A stretch of 64,000 bases of DNA from Deltaproteobacteria bacterium RIFCSPHIGHO2_01_FULL_43_49 (GTDB lineage: Bacteria; UBA10199; SPLOWO2-01-44-7): NCBI GenBank assembly GCA_001798075.1, contig MGRG01000005.1, positions 257,148 to 321,147 on the forward strand, given 5' to 3'. This document shows, piece by piece, positions 1 through 8,645 of the stretch (positions within the stretch are counted from its first letter, which is position 1; each line of letters starts with the position of its first letter). The notes beneath the pieces were generated by a model. That model was given only the letters and a program-made list of their open reading frames with translations. It was not told the origin of the DNA and made no database searches. Made by a program: the position numbers and the translations under genes.

Positions 1-398
1 TTTGTATCTTCCAGGCCATCAATAGAAAACGTAACATAACCATGATGACCCAAAAGCAGTGCCAACGCACTCCACCAACTTGCGTTGCCGGCAGAGCCAT
101 TTGTGTTCAGTCCTATTTCGAGTGATGGATTGACAGATCGTAACCATCGGACGGTATCTAAAGTATACCTGGATACGATGGGATCACCGTAAGTCCCGCA
201 CATATAGAGTGTCTTAATGGAACGCACAAAATCCTCGGGAAAGATTTTCTGACAATCTTCCAATGTTAAATCCACCAAAGGGAGTGTCGGCAAGTCCCGC
301 CCGCCAAAAACATTTCTGGGGCACTGTGGACAGGCCGAGTTACATTTACTGGTTACCTCCACCTGAACGTAAACAATATCTTCTAGGCGATAGATCAT
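1..398 (-). CDS. Radical SAM protein, 3' end beyond the window
   Basis: Partial gene: its ATG (398) is inside the window and its 3' end runs off the left edge, leaving about 132 residues. Residues 19-26 read CNSACPQC, the CxxxCxxC triad (C19, C23, C26) that binds the radical-SAM 4Fe-4S cluster. It is followed by a GTYGDP stretch resembling the SAM-binding GGE region and by TNG and SIDG strand motifs typical of the SPASM/MoaA-like radical SAM barrel. Last visible gene of the long minus-strand operon, 4 bases after the SDR gene. Radical SAM enzymes in glycan loci can modify sugars (epimerisation, dehydration, methylation); the substrate is not visible. A C-terminal SPASM domain would lie outside the window. 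Confidence 0.85.
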   Translation of the reverse strand, partial: MIYRLEDIVYVQVEVTSKCNSACPQCPRNVFGGRDLPTLPLVDLTLEDCQKIFPEDFVRSIKTLYMCGTYGDPIVSRYTLDTVRWLRSVNPSLEIGLNTNGSAGNASWWSALALLLGHHGYVTFSIDGLEDT

Positions 399-402
399 GA
401 TT

Positions 403-1053
403 TCACCCTTTTTTAAAATTTTGTATTTCGATACTGCTGATCACAACATGTGCGGGCTGTGAGAGAATCCAGTCGATCACTTCAGCGATATAAGAGGGTT
501 TCATAGGTATCCAAGGCAGGGTTTGTTTGGAATACTCTTCTTCTGAAACAGCGATCAAGCTTTCTCCAATTGCCGTGTTAATTCTTGCAGGTTCAATGGA
601 AGTGACTTTAACATTTTTTAGTTTGGCATCTGCAAAATGCTTGCTTAATGTTTTTAGAGCCGATTTTAGAGCGTTGTACCAGATTCTTTCCGGAGGCATT
701 CCGACCCAACCTGTGGAATTTGCGGAAGAGGAGCAGATATTAATAATATGACCTGTGGTCATTTTTTTATAAAACTCCGATAAAAGGTAACCGGTTGCCC
801 TGAGATTTAGATCGATAGTTGTCTGAAAATCCTTTCCATAAACAGCAGCGTTATTGATTAAAATGTCAGCATCTACTTCACGACAGAGCTTTTTTAAAAA
901 CTCCAAATTGGTTAAATCTCCCCGATAAGTTACATCCCCAGTGCGGGCTACGGTAATCACCTGGTATTTATCGCGAAAATAATCTGCACAGGCCTTACCG
1001 ACACCACGAGAAGCCCCTGTAATTAACATGCGTTGTTTATTTTCTGCCAACAC
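403..1053 (-). CDS. Short-chain dehydrogenase/reductase
   Basis: Classical SDR of 216 residues, a little short for the family (usually about 250). The nucleotide-binding TGASRGVG lies near the N-terminus; NNAAVYG corresponds to the NNAG motif, and SSS followed by YNALK gives the catalytic Ser and YxxxK. Probably an NAD(P)-dependent reductase or dehydrogenase acting on a sugar or small precursor. The given start is GTG at 1053, inside the end of the preceding dehydrogenase gene and with AAGGAG about 13 bases upstream. An ATG at 1029, eight residues in and just before TGASRG, is an equally good start. Coupled between the UDP-sugar dehydrogenase-like gene and the radical SAM gene. Confidence 0.85.
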   Translation of the reverse strand: MLAENKQRMLITGASRGVGKACADYFRDKYQVITVARTGDVTYRGDLTNLEFLKKLCREVDADILINNAAVYGKDFQTTIDLNLRATGYLLSEFYKKMTTGHIINICSSSANSTGWVGMPPERIWYNALKSALKTLSKHFADAKLKNVKVTSIEPARINTAIGESLIAVSEEEYSKQTLPWIPMKPSYIAEVIDWILSQPAHVVISSIEIQNFKKG

Positions 1054-2320
1054 GGATTACGTTGACTCCTTCTTGATCACCAATGATTCCCCAAGGATCA
1101 ATGACAACGTCCCCTTTTTTGAATTGCCACTCTCTATAAACAGGCCAGCTTGTCCCTATGAGGTAGACTGCGGCTTCTTTGGGCAATTCTTCATCAGTGG
1201 CGATTTCTGGATCATGAACGATTGGATTACAGCCTTTTTCCTTCAATATATTTGCCAATAATACGCTGGGAGAACCAATAGCCAAATTTGTATGAGGCTT
1301 ATAAGTTTTTCCCAAAATGACTTTAGGCCCGTCATATTGCAGCATGAGTTCAGCTAGCCATTCGGTTTGCTGCTCTCTAACCGTCATAATGAAGTCGAAT
1401 AAATTATATGGAAGTCCCAATTGATCAGATAAGTAACTCAAAGCCAAGTTATCTCGTGGATGGCAAGCTCCACCATCACCCATGCCAGCATTTAAATAAC
1501 GTGGACTGATCAATCGGTCATGACCCTTTTGTAAAGTTTTACAGATGGTATCAACATCGGCTCCAGGCATATTGTGGCATATCTGCATAATGGTATTAGC
1601 GAAGATAACCTTCATGCCGACAAAAGTGTTGTAGAACATCTTGACACCCTCAGCACTATCCCAGGTCATTCTTAGTTTTGGCGAATTCTGTATAGTGTCG
1701 TAGAATTCGGACAAAATTTTGCCTGCCCCTTCGTTATCACCTGTATCTAAATTTTGCCCAATCAGAGTAAATTCTGGGTTCAAGAAATCATGCATAGTGG
1801 TTCCCATGGCAATAAAAAACGGATTGTAACATAGACCCCATCCTTTACCGATGGGTCTATGCACGATGGTCTTCATGGCAGGATAGATTTGATTTCGCAT
1901 GGTTCCAGGTAAAACAGTACTGATAATGGATATAACCTTAAAGGGATCTTTCTCAGTTTTGTTTAAGGCGTGAGCAATGACTTTTGCCCCTGAAAGCAAA
2001 TATTTATAGTCAAAATCCATCCGCACATGATTGTGTCGGACGGAGCCATCCAATTCCGGAGGATGGGGAGTCTGTATTGCCACAAATATTATTTCTGAAT
2101 TTTGTACAACCTCTTCTATAGACTCTGCGAAAATAATTTTATCCTTAACTTCCGAGAAATGCTCTTTTATTTTTGGCTCGTACAAATTGATTTTGTTTTT
2201 CTTATAGTCATCAATCAAACTCTGGTTGTTATCATAACAATGAACAACATATCCCTTTTGGGCAATAGCGGTAACGCAAGGCAGGCCCAGTTTACCTACG
2301 CCAATAAATCCTATTTTCAT
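1037..2320 (-). CDS. UDP-glucose/GDP-mannose dehydrogenase family protein
   Basis: A 427-residue protein with an N-terminal Rossmann motif (GFIGVGKLG, residues 4-12), a central helical domain and a C-terminal UDP-binding-type domain (LGKTYKPHTNLAIGSPS). The family oxidises NDP-sugar C6 to a uronate through a thiohemiacetal on a Cys in GGSCFPKD. Here the segment is GGACHPRD with Cys286, so the nucleophile is kept but its surroundings are divergent. An insertion around residues 85-125 (HPPELDGSVRHNHVRMDFDY) replaces the usual TP..DG.aDl stretch. The substrate may therefore not be plain UDP-glucose. It overlaps the upstream GT2 gene by ATGA (2317-2320). One of three homologues in the window. Confidence 0.85.
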   Translation of the reverse strand: MKIGFIGVGKLGLPCVTAIAQKGYVVHCYDNNQSLIDDYKKNKINLYEPKIKEHFSEVKDKIIFAESIEEVVQNSEIIFVAIQTPHPPELDGSVRHNHVRMDFDYKYLLSGAKVIAHALNKTEKDPFKVISIISTVLPGTMRNQIYPAMKTIVHRPIGKGWGLCYNPFFIAMGTTMHDFLNPEFTLIGQNLDTGDNEGAGKILSEFYDTIQNSPKLRMTWDSAEGVKMFYNTFVGMKVIFANTIMQICHNMPGADVDTICKTLQKGHDRLISPRYLNAGMGDGGACHPRDNLALSYLSDQLGLPYNLFDFIMTVREQQTEWLAELMLQYDGPKVILGKTYKPHTNLAIGSPSVLLANILKEKGCNPIVHDPEIATDEELPKEAAVYLIGTSWPVYREWQFKKGDVVIDPWGIIGDQEGVNVIRVGRK

Positions 2321-3135
2321 GATTCATCTCCTTTTGAAATTGGTTGGCTCGTTGCATTGCTTGAGTCATTTAATTTATATCGTCCCAGATGGAATTTTAT
2401 GGCGATGTCGAGAGTCCCAAGCAACCCTTTTACGAAATCCAGAGGAATGACTTTTGATTGTTTTTGCGTATTTTCCACGTAGCGTGATGGAAATTCAATA
2501 ATGCGGTAGCTATTGGCGATCCACATGACAAGTATTTCCAATAAATAAACAGGGCTTGTGTATTGTGGTTTTAATTGCAACACACATTCAGCAGCCCGAC
2601 GCGAATAAAAACGGTAATTGTTGCTGTAATCACGTATTTTGCTTTCAATCAGAAGCCTTGCAAGTAAATTATAGAAAAAACTCGCGAATCTTCGAAAGGG
2701 TGTCCTGTTAATCACCTGAGAGTTAAAAAGATATTTTGAAGCAATGGCGACATCAAAATCAAAAACACTGATCTGGCTTGCTCCATAAACCATCTCATCG
2801 GGTTGTTGAGCGCCATCGGCATCTATGTCGGTGAAAATTTGATGGGAGGTGTTTTGGATGAGCCACTCCAAACCTGCCAGCGAAGCCGCCCCTCGCTGAC
2901 AACCTTTACATCTCTTTTTATGTTCCAGAAGGTGAATTTTGTTGTTTTTTAAGGAAAATCTTCGAATGACATCTAGTGTTTCATCCTGGCTTCCACCATC
3001 CACAACACACACCGTATAATGATCAATTTCAGCCTGTTTCAATTCAAGCTCAATTTTATCCAACAACTTTCCGATATACTTTCCCTCGTTAAGTGTAGGA
3101 ATGACTATCCCAATATCAATTATTTTTTTGTTCAT
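2317..3135 (-). CDS. Glycosyltransferase family 2
   Basis: 272 residues with the GT-A fold opening of family 2 (IVIPTLNEGKYIGKLL) and a metal/nucleotide DxD region, DIDADGAQQPDEM. The C-terminal part resembles dolichyl-phosphate mannose synthase-like GT2s: an RDYSNNYRFYSRRAA segment followed by the FPSRYVE strand. No clear transmembrane pair is seen after the catalytic domain. Likely cytoplasmic, transferring a sugar from an NDP donor to polyprenyl phosphate or to a growing glycan. It overlaps the membrane protein gene upstream and the dehydrogenase downstream by 4 bases each, and pairing with an adjacent multi-spanning protein fits a donor-charging role. That role is inference. Confidence 0.88.
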   Translation of the reverse strand: MNKKIIDIGIVIPTLNEGKYIGKLLDKIELELKQAEIDHYTVCVVDGGSQDETLDVIRRFSLKNNKIHLLEHKKRCKGCQRGAASLAGLEWLIQNTSHQIFTDIDADGAQQPDEMVYGASQISVFDFDVAIASKYLFNSQVINRTPFRRFASFFYNLLARLLIESKIRDYSNNYRFYSRRAAECVLQLKPQYTSPVYLLEILVMWIANSYRIIEFPSRYVENTQKQSKVIPLDFVKGLLGTLDIAIKFHLGRYKLNDSSNATSQPISKGDES

Positions 3136-4673
3136 TTGAGAGAAAATAGGATGAACCTAGCATTTTCGTAAGCTTTTGGAAGAGTTAAATGAGTCGGTTT
3201 TTGAATGAGTAAATATGTCACAGGTGCATATTGTTTCAGTGAAAGAAAATCCTGATTCGTTAATTTTTCAAATCTTTTTTTAACCATTGTTTGCAATTCA
3301 TTTAACGAAAGCTTTAAAGCAGAATCTAGTCCAATCTGATAAAATTTCAGCAAATCATCCTCACGCCTTTTTAAAAAGGGATCCCGATAATATCGATAAA
3401 GCATCATCGGCCACATAAAATAAGCAGGTCTGTTTGATAGTGTTCTCCATGAAGTTTCCATGGTTGCCACCATTGATGCGGAATCCAGATTGTCCTTTGC
3501 CCATAACTGGACATCCTTCATCGCAATGGCTTCTGGATAGGCAAAATTAGTCCCCGTTGTATGTGCGAATTTCAATAGTCCTATTGATAAAGCGGCTATA
3601 ACAAGTAAATTTATGGAATGGGGAATATATCGTTTCAGAATGAGTGCACCTAAAACCGGGATCGCCATCAACGAAAATAAAAGCGTTATTCTAAAAAGAT
3701 TTACCTGCATGAGAGTAATGATCTGATAGTTGACGGCAATTAAATGTACCCAGATGGATACGAAGGAAACCGCTGCTAAAATCCAAAATAATATTTTGTA
3801 GCGATAAGGAATGAGGGCTCTTGTAAAAAAATAGGCCGCAAATGCAAACATTACCACTAAAGCTACATTTGTAATCGTTTGCCGCCATGTGGATGTTGCC
3901 CATGGAATTATGTGCACATTATGGTTGAGAGCAAAGAGGAGGTCGGTATCAGACGTTGGATTACTGGTGGTCCTTCCTAAGTAATATGTCCGCAGTATTT
4001 GAAAAAGAACAATAACGCCTAGGATTAATAAATTCCTTGCCGCGATTAAAGGAGGAGTTTCCCTTTTTAGGATTTCAATAAAAAAATAAACAGCCACTAT
4101 TATGGAAGTCTGTAGAGGAATGGTAATATGTACGAAACCGGCAAAAAAAAGAACAATCAAACAAAGTAGATACCTCCCCCCCACAAGGCAACCAAACACC
4201 GTTAGAACAAATGGAAGTACAGCATCGCCAGGATATGGAGTAAACAAGAATTCTCGTACATTGTATTGTGCTAAATTCCATTGAGGAGGCCAGATAAGAA
4301 TCAAGAGTAAAGTGGCTGTAGAAGTGGTTATCCAATCTTTACAACATTTGTTGTAGCAAAAAATAGCACCTAATCCCAAAAGGAAAAAGGTGAATGCTGT
4401 GTTGAACCAAACCACATAAAAAATGTCTATGTGAAGTAATTTTGATAGTAAATCATTTCCCCAATTTATAATTGTTGCCCAATAGAAAAAGGGAGCAAGA
4501 TGCAGAATTTCATCTAACTGATATTTGGTAGGTTCTTTTAAAGCGTAACTGTAGGCAATAGGCCCATCATCCTGATACATCATTGCCATTTGATAATCAA
4601 AATTCCTAAATATGAGACAAGTTGCAGTCAGCAAAACTCCTATAATGAAAAAGAGCTTAAATTTTGAGATCAT
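3132..4673 (-). CDS. Multi-spanning membrane protein, possibly GT-C glycosyltransferase
   Basis: 513 residues with a signal-anchor-like first helix (FKLFFIIGVLLTATCLIF) and about ten further hydrophobic helices to about residue 370, then a soluble C-terminal domain of about 140 residues. After the first helix an exposed acidic segment (YQDDGPIAYSYALKEP) sits where GT-C enzymes carry their catalytic Asp/Glu. The overall plan matches bacterial GT-C proteins that use polyprenyl-phosphate sugars, but no family motif is conclusive. The GT2 gene overlaps it by 4 bases and could supply its donor. Start ATG 4673 has no recognisable Shine-Dalgarno. A flippase or polymerase role cannot be excluded. Confidence 0.75.
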   Translation of the reverse strand: MISKFKLFFIIGVLLTATCLIFRNFDYQMAMMYQDDGPIAYSYALKEPTKYQLDEILHLAPFFYWATIINWGNDLLSKLLHIDIFYVVWFNTAFTFFLLGLGAIFCYNKCCKDWITTSTATLLLILIWPPQWNLAQYNVREFLFTPYPGDAVLPFVLTVFGCLVGGRYLLCLIVLFFAGFVHITIPLQTSIIVAVYFFIEILKRETPPLIAARNLLILGVIVLFQILRTYYLGRTTSNPTSDTDLLFALNHNVHIIPWATSTWRQTITNVALVVMFAFAAYFFTRALIPYRYKILFWILAAVSFVSIWVHLIAVNYQIITLMQVNLFRITLLFSLMAIPVLGALILKRYIPHSINLLVIAALSIGLLKFAHTTGTNFAYPEAIAMKDVQLWAKDNLDSASMVATMETSWRTLSNRPAYFMWPMMLYRYYRDPFLKRREDDLLKFYQIGLDSALKLSLNELQTMVKKRFEKLTNQDFLSLKQYAPVTYLLIQKPTHLTLPKAYENARFILFSLK

Positions 4674-4745
4674 TGGGAGGTAAATAAATCTGAAGTAATG
4701 CGGTTAAATACTTCATGACCAGTAATGGTTTTTACTGCCAGTTTA

Positions 4746-5819
4746 TCACAAATATGACAGTGATTGTTTGTAGACATTTTTGAGTAACTTATTTCTGAAT
4801 AAAGGTTTTGGCACATGGTTTAGAAATTTGAACCAAAAGTTAATTTGGGCCACAATTTTATCTGAGTGCTTCTCAATTTTCCTCCATTTTTTAGAAGGAT
4901 TTTCGTCATGGATTCGAATCTTATGCTGAAATAAATGTTGATGATAGGTTGTGGTGTGGAGTTGTGCCCAGCGGGCGATTTCCAATGGGCTCAGCCTATG
5001 TGCTGGATCTAAATTAGAAAGTCCGTGGGTATCACTTATTGCGACGTTAAATATTTCATCTGAGTCATCTACAATATGAATATCGTTCCAGTTCGGGTAT
5101 ATAGTTGATATATAGCCGTCATCGATATTGCCGCTAGGGAGGATATTTCCCCTCGACGGGATTACCATCAAGGGGTGCATATAAAAACATCTCACCAGAA
5201 AGCCTTCATTGCCTACTTTCCAATAAATTTGCGATGGCCATTTTTCAAAATGAGTAGCATCCCAACAAAGAGATTTGTTGAAAGGATGCAGATGTTTTAG
5301 GGCAAGTTTAAATAGTGTGTGAGACGAAAAAGTTATGCCGAGGTCCTTTCTGGATGAGAATATCTCTAATAGAACTGGGAAAAAGGTCTCTTTGACGACG
5401 TGAACCTGGGAATGCAACACAACTCGCTTTCCCATTCTAGCTATATTGGCTAACTTAGTGAAGGACCCGTCTGGCCATATGCAATCCGGGTGCAGAAAGA
5501 CAAGGGCTGCCCCCTCATCTTTTGCTTCCTGAATAGCCTGGCGATGACATTGTGTCATCGTAATATATTTTTCTTTATGCACAAATTCATCGATAAGAAC
5601 AATTTTGGTGTTAATAAGATCAGATAAAGTATGAAAAGCTAAAGAATTCTTAATGATCTTCGCATCTTTTAAGGTTGTATAAATGGTGTACCGAGTTCGT
5701 TTTTCATTTCCAAAGTGCAATAGATTACCCGAAGTCAATTGGGTGGGAAGACTGGCATTCAAAAACAAGTCTATATAGGAATCTCCCCAGACGATGTTGA
5801 TGAAATGAAAATGAATCAT
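4746..5819 (-). CDS. Uncharacterised protein, possible GT-A-like glycosyltransferase
   Basis: 357 residues from ATG 5819, chosen because the preceding methyltransferase stops at 5821-5823; an earlier in-frame start would read far into that gene. Soluble, with no signal peptide. An opening IVWGDSYIDLFLNASLP strand, a YTIYTTLKDA segment and a VFLHPDCIWPDGSF motif followed by RVVLHSQ resemble a nucleotide-diphospho-sugar transferase layout, with HPD in the DxD position. I do not recognise a named family. It lies between a membrane protein (72-base gap) and a methyltransferase within the polysaccharide operon, so a role in glycan assembly is likely but inferred. Confidence 0.7.
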   Translation of the reverse strand: MIHFHFINIVWGDSYIDLFLNASLPTQLTSGNLLHFGNEKRTRYTIYTTLKDAKIIKNSLAFHTLSDLINTKIVLIDEFVHKEKYITMTQCHRQAIQEAKDEGAALVFLHPDCIWPDGSFTKLANIARMGKRVVLHSQVHVVKETFFPVLLEIFSSRKDLGITFSSHTLFKLALKHLHPFNKSLCWDATHFEKWPSQIYWKVGNEGFLVRCFYMHPLMVIPSRGNILPSGNIDDGYISTIYPNWNDIHIVDDSDEIFNVAISDTHGLSNLDPAHRLSPLEIARWAQLHTTTYHQHLFQHKIRIHDENPSKKWRKIEKHSDKIVAQINFWFKFLNHVPKPLFRNKLLKNVYKQSLSYL

Positions 5820-5820
5820 T

Positions 5821-6513
5821 CTAACGCTTAACCCCAACTCCCATTCCAAAAATGTAATGTGCCATAGGCCAGAAACCAACGTGAACAACCTCATCATTCA
5901 TTGAAAAAATAAAGACATTATAGAAGTGACGTGAAAGGAATGCTTTCAATTCGGAACCACTCTTACAATTGATATGACCTGCCTTACTCCATTCTGATGC
6001 ATAAGTTTGAGACTCAATACTGGGTGTACCGATGATGCAAACGCCTTCTGGCTTTAGTGATTTACAAATATTTTTCAGGAAGACATCTTCGTTGGATTTG
6101 GAGATATGTTCGATAACATCGAGAGAATAAGCAGCATCAAAAGGACCTTCAATAAAGGTTTGTGTGAAGTCGGCCACTTCAAAAGATCGGTCTGTTCTGA
6201 TTCCATTTCGCAATTGAGCCTCTTTTATAAAGAGGGGATCAAAGTCAACCGCGTGCACATGTTTGACTTCCTGGAGTATAACGTCAATTGCAAAGCCGTC
6301 ACCACAACCTATCTCCAGGACCCTCGATTTTCCAGACAACATCTTGGAACAAAATTTATACCGGGCCAGTAGAAACCCTAAGCGCCTTGGATCTGTTCGC
6401 CAAACATGGCTTGTTATTGGTCCTAAATGTACGAGCCCTTTTGATTTATAAACATCGAATGGAATTTGGTACTGCGGCTCCTTTGTCTCAGAGTCTTTTT
6501 TGAAGGATTTCAT
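5821..6513 (-). CDS. Class I SAM-dependent methyltransferase
   Basis: 230 residues. Motif I is VLEIGCGDG, followed by HVHAVDFDP (acidic residue binding the SAM ribose) and DAAYSLDVIEHI, a typical UbiG/Methyltransf_11-like set. A cytosolic enzyme, most likely O- or N-methylating a sugar or end-capping a glycan. The ATG at 6513 lies 26 bases inside the preceding glycosyltransferase gene and no nearer ATG precedes the conserved part, so the overlap looks real and implies translational coupling. No Shine-Dalgarno is evident. Confidence 0.88.
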   Translation of the reverse strand: MKSFKKDSETKEPQYQIPFDVYKSKGLVHLGPITSHVWRTDPRRLGFLLARYKFCSKMLSGKSRVLEIGCGDGFAIDVILQEVKHVHAVDFDPLFIKEAQLRNGIRTDRSFEVADFTQTFIEGPFDAAYSLDVIEHISKSNEDVFLKNICKSLKPEGVCIIGTPSIESQTYASEWSKAGHINCKSGSELKAFLSRHFYNVFIFSMNDEVVHVGFWPMAHYIFGMGVGVKR

Positions 6514-7828
6514 TGATTTGAATAGCTCGATTCATTACTGTATGATCTCTCAGAGTTCTCTTCTGCCCGGCGATAGCAATTTCACGCCGGACAATGTCAT
6601 GTTCGATAAGGAAACAGACTTTTTCAATACACTCTTCAATGGAGGTATAGGTAACAACCTCCCGGTCTTTTTCAAAAAGGTTGGGCAAATTTTTCCCGGT
6701 GTCTGTGAGGAGGCAACAACCAACACCGGTTGCTTCAAACATACGCATATTGCCGACATTATCTCCGGCAATATCAGTATGTTTATTTAAAGTCACCTTT
6801 GATTGAGATAGGATGCGATACATATCGATACCCAACACAGGAGGATGACATCTTTCTGGAAATTTTTTCCGAAGTGCTTTTTTAGGTAGTCTGCCTTGTA
6901 AAAATCCATCTAGACAGCTTTTTTCAGGTGGAGCTTTTCTGTCTTGAATCGATTCAAGAAGCAGGCAATGCATCTTTTCAGCGATGCAACCTTCTGAAAA
7001 AAGTTTGAAGCCTAGTAATTTTTCGAGTTTCTCTGGGTCAAAATATTCCAATGATTTTTTAAGTTTCTTTCTGGCGCTCATTTTAATTCTAATCGGTAGA
7101 GAATCTCTTTCCGGTTCGTGAATCCAGAGTTGGAGGTTTGTTTTTTGTATAAGGTCATAAAGAGTCCAATAACGTGCTTGATGTGACAACCCTTTATAAC
7201 CTAATAAGCCATACCCAGAAGAGCCGACAAAAGTAAAATCATATATCAACTGTGGTTTTTTAATTTGACCGCCGAATATTTTTTCTAAAACAGCGTCGTC
7301 AAAACCATGATAAACTAGAAAAGATTTAAGCCCGGCGTTCCGGAATTTTTCAACCAATGAGGGAATACATGTAAGAAGAATATCAATGTCAGCTAAATTT
7401 TCGCCGATGTTCAAAAAACCTTTGTACACAACAACAAGTTTGATAAAGGCAAATCTGTTTTTAAGTTCTTTACGAACTGCTTCAGGAAGAGACCAAATAT
7501 CCTGAAAATAAACAATATCGGGTTTTAAATATTCGATTTGCTTCAAAACAATATCGTATAACCAACGATCGGAATCGTAAAAAACCCCCTTTTCCTTAGC
7601 CCATGTTTTTTGAAGAATTTCCAGATCATAGATAATATCGTAGGCTTCATGACCCAAGGATCGCATTGCCCTGGAAAAACCGTCTGTATAAAGGAAAGCA
7701 TGTTGAAATACTGTCTGCAGTTGATTTTCATAGGATTGGAATTGCAATTCTGGATTGTTTTTATAGAGAGTTAATGTTGCAGAGTCATAATGCAGGCCGG
7801 CAAATCGGATAATTTTAAAGTGCTTCAT
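6488..7828 (-). CDS. CgeB-like glycosyltransferase
   Basis: 446 residues. The C-terminal third has the Glyco_trans_1_2/CgeB pattern: ILSQSKVTLNKHTDIAGDN, then NMRMFEATGVGCCLLTD, in which the FEA stands for the donor-binding Glu of GT-B enzymes. A tail follows with a D-REIAIAGQKRTL segment and a terminal helix. The N-terminal half is a Rossmann-like acceptor domain (DIVYFQDIWSLPEAV). Probably a cytosolic retaining GT-B glycosyltransferase acting on the lipid-linked or nucleotide-linked chain. It begins 36 bases after the hisF-like gene, the first real gap after the amidination genes, and may belong functionally with the methyltransferase that overlaps its end. Confidence 0.82.
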   Translation of the reverse strand: MKHFKIIRFAGLHYDSATLTLYKNNPELQFQSYENQLQTVFQHAFLYTDGFSRAMRSLGHEAYDIIYDLEILQKTWAKEKGVFYDSDRWLYDIVLKQIEYLKPDIVYFQDIWSLPEAVRKELKNRFAFIKLVVVYKGFLNIGENLADIDILLTCIPSLVEKFRNAGLKSFLVYHGFDDAVLEKIFGGQIKKPQLIYDFTFVGSSGYGLLGYKGLSHQARYWTLYDLIQKTNLQLWIHEPERDSLPIRIKMSARKKLKKSLEYFDPEKLEKLLGFKLFSEGCIAEKMHCLLLESIQDRKAPPEKSCLDGFLQGRLPKKALRKKFPERCHPPVLGIDMYRILSQSKVTLNKHTDIAGDNVGNMRMFEATGVGCCLLTDTGKNLPNLFEKDREVVTYTSIEECIEKVCFLIEHDIVRREIAIAGQKRTLRDHTVMNRAIQINEILQKRL

Positions 7829-7864
7829 GGATAACTTTTGAGATCAATTGATATTTTTCACCAA

Positions 7865-8644
7865 TCATTGATTGAGTCCTTCATATACTCTCAGAACTTG
7901 GCCTAACTCGTCCTTTTGGGGATAAGTAATTAGCACGGCGCGGTGTTTTCCATGGAATACGAAAAAACTTCCTGCCGCTACGGCTGAAGCACCGCTTTGA
8001 ACGGCTTGAGCAAAATCCTTCAGTTGACCGGCGCCACCTAAAGCCACCACGGGGATATTCACGACTTGGGAGACCATCCGAATCAAATTCAGATCATATC
8101 CGTTAAATGTTCCATCACGATCCACAGAGTTTAATAATATTTCCCCAGCTCCATTATTTGCTACCTGTATTGCATAAGTGGTTAGTTCAATTTTTCGAGT
8201 TTGACCGTCTGTGTGTCCATACACTCTGGGTCGGCCGAGGGAATCTTTTTTTACATCAATGGCTACCACCACACTTTGGCTTCCGCATACTTTGGCTAGC
8301 TGGTGCACGAAGCCTAGATTCTCTAAGGCCTGAGCGTTGATAATAATCTTTTCGAAGTTTAAACTTAGAATTCTTTTAGCCTCCTCCAATGTGCGAATAC
8401 CCCCACCATATCCCATAGGCATGAAGGCCTCACGTCCGATGCGAGATAACAGATCAAAATCGGGCCCTTTTCCCTGACGTGTCGCTATGATGTCTAAGAT
8501 CATCAGTTCATCTACCTCCTTGTCGTTAAAGATTTTTACCGCATTGATGGGATCACCGATGTAAGTGGGATTTCGGAAACGGACTGTTTTCACCAGGCCG
8601 CCGTTTTTCAAAAGTAGACAGGGTATAACACGTGTCGCTAACAT
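7865..8644 (-). CDS. hisF: HisF-like glycosyl amidation subunit (WbuZ/HisF2 type)
   Basis: 259-residue (beta/alpha)8 barrel closely resembling the HisF cyclase of imidazole glycerol phosphate synthase. Asp130 (VVVAID), one of the two catalytic acids of HisF, is kept. The other, Asp11, is Leu: the start reads RVIPCLLLKNGGLVKT instead of CLDVKDGRVVKG. That pattern is known for the HisF2/WbuZ proteins of O-antigen and flagellin loci, which work with HisH2 to deliver ammonia to an N-acetyl sugar amidotransferase. It lies one base after hisH in the triad amidotransferase-hisH-hisF. A histidine-pathway role is unlikely because no other his gene is present and the catalytic Asp is lost. Confidence 0.93.
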   Translation of the reverse strand: MLATRVIPCLLLKNGGLVKTVRFRNPTYIGDPINAVKIFNDKEVDELMILDIIATRQGKGPDFDLLSRIGREAFMPMGYGGGIRTLEEAKRILSLNFEKIIINAQALENLGFVHQLAKVCGSQSVVVAIDVKKDSLGRPRVYGHTDGQTRKIELTTYAIQVANNGAGEILLNSVDRDGTFNGYDLNLIRMVSQVVNIPVVALGGAGQLKDFAQAVQSGASAVAAGSFFVFHGKHRAVLITYPQKDELGQVLRVYEGLNQ

Positions 8645-8645
8645 C

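Noticed and set aside
4690-4745. CAGTAATGGTTTTTACTG hairpin as a regulatory element
   Set aside because: Only six base pairs with an AT-rich stem, no conserved neighbours, and of a length expected by chance.
7865-8644. HisF as a decaying histidine gene
   Set aside because: Asp11 is lost but the fold is intact and the gene is locked in the amidination triad; the same substitution occurs in functional WbuZ/HisF2 proteins.
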